Shown one piece after another: positions 12,997 to 13,154 of a DNA stretch of 13,154 bases. A program made the position numbers and the translations under genes. The notes under the pieces are model-generated. The model ran no database searches, was not told the DNA's origin, and worked only from the letters and a program-made list of their open reading frames with translations. Origin of the DNA: Pseudomonadota bacterium (GTDB lineage: Bacteria; Pseudomonadota; Alphaproteobacteria; Caulobacterales; Caulobacteraceae); the NCBI GenBank assembly GCA_023432855.1, contig JAEZEZ010000011.1, forward strand, positions 1 to 13,154, read 5' to 3'. Within the stretch, counting starts at the first letter, position 1. Each line of letters starts with the position of its first letter.

Positions 12997-13154
12997 ATGC
13001 CGCGCCTTCTTCCCATCGCCCTCCTGGCCGCCGCCTTCGGGCTGGGCGGCTGCCTCGCCGCCGCGGCCACCGGCGCGGTCGTCGGAACGGCCGGCGCCGT
13101 CGTCGTCGGCGGGGCCAAGGCCACGGGCGCCGTCGTCGGCCGGTGTCTTTTACA
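12997..13154 (+). CDS. Small Gly/Ala/Val-rich lipoprotein, 5' part (gene runs off the right edge)
   Basis: The start is ATG 12997 with GGAG 6 nt upstream. MPRLLPIALLAAAFGLGGC is a lipoprotein signal with lipobox LGGC (Cys19). The mature part, LAAAATGAVVGTAGAVVVGG, is a glycine-zipper-like repeat of small residues, as in short outer-membrane or periplasmic lipoproteins of Caulobacterales. About 52 codons are visible. The last codons (Arg-Cys-Leu-Leu) break the pattern and may reflect sequence-end error rather than the true protein. GCTAAG (12964-12969) upstream could be a -10, but no -35 is evident. Function unknown. Confidence 0.65.
   Translation, partial: MPRLLPIALLAAAFGLGGCLAAAATGAVVGTAGAVVVGGAKATGAVVGRCLL

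Noticed and set aside
1..13154. CRISPR arrays, tRNA or rRNA genes, integrases, transposases, toxin-antitoxin pairs, defence genes
   Set aside because: Looked for on both strands; no regularly spaced repeats, no recognisable RNA gene and no coding sequence with such domains was seen.

Overview
The window is high-GC DNA with the genes, codon use and promoter style of an alphaproteobacterium, most likely Caulobacterales (Caulobacter, Phenylobacterium or Brevundimonas type). That is inference from three things: an alphaproteobacterial TonB-receptor N-terminus, GCTAA-like -10 elements, and many genes with weak or no Shine-Dalgarno (SD) sequence. The gene content is mostly ordinary chromosome. I found no phage, insertion sequence, tRNA, rRNA or CRISPR, and nothing I would call a new multi-gene system.

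Left part (1-5366). The window opens with the 5' end of a TonB-dependent receptor gene (minus). Next is an oligopeptide ABC importer on the minus strand: oppB and oppC overlap by 4 bp, and oppA lies downstream. Between oppC and oppA is a plus-strand gene for a small exported protein with two cysteines, followed by a cluster of palindromes that separates it from oppC. The ATPases OppD and OppF are not in the window. Divergent from oppB is a TIGR01244/DUF442 sulfur-transferase-like protein. It converges on a 53-residue predicted lipoprotein, with both stop codons sharing one CTAG.

Middle (5385-7049). A perfect 17-bp palindrome lies between the small lipoprotein gene and an oppositely oriented MBL-fold (LACTB2-like) hydrolase gene. 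After the hydrolase comes a markedly AT-richer segment holding an unrecognised two-helix membrane protein (minus), bounded by a 98-bp inverted-repeat structure.

Right part (7050-13154). A minus-strand pair encodes a fatty-acyl-CoA ligase and a DUF1499 membrane protein. Divergent from the pair is a TetR regulator gene that plausibly controls the ligase; the gap between them carries inverted repeats. The regulator converges on pdxH (vitamin B6 salvage and synthesis), again with stops sharing CTAG. Divergent from pdxH is aroC (last step to chorismate), then a pirin-family bicupin gene preceded by another perfect 17-bp palindrome that overlaps the aroC stop. The window ends inside a short Gly/Ala/Val-rich lipoprotein gene.

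The parts best worth follow-up are the small or orphan genes and the unexplained palindromes. The metabolic genes are conventional.
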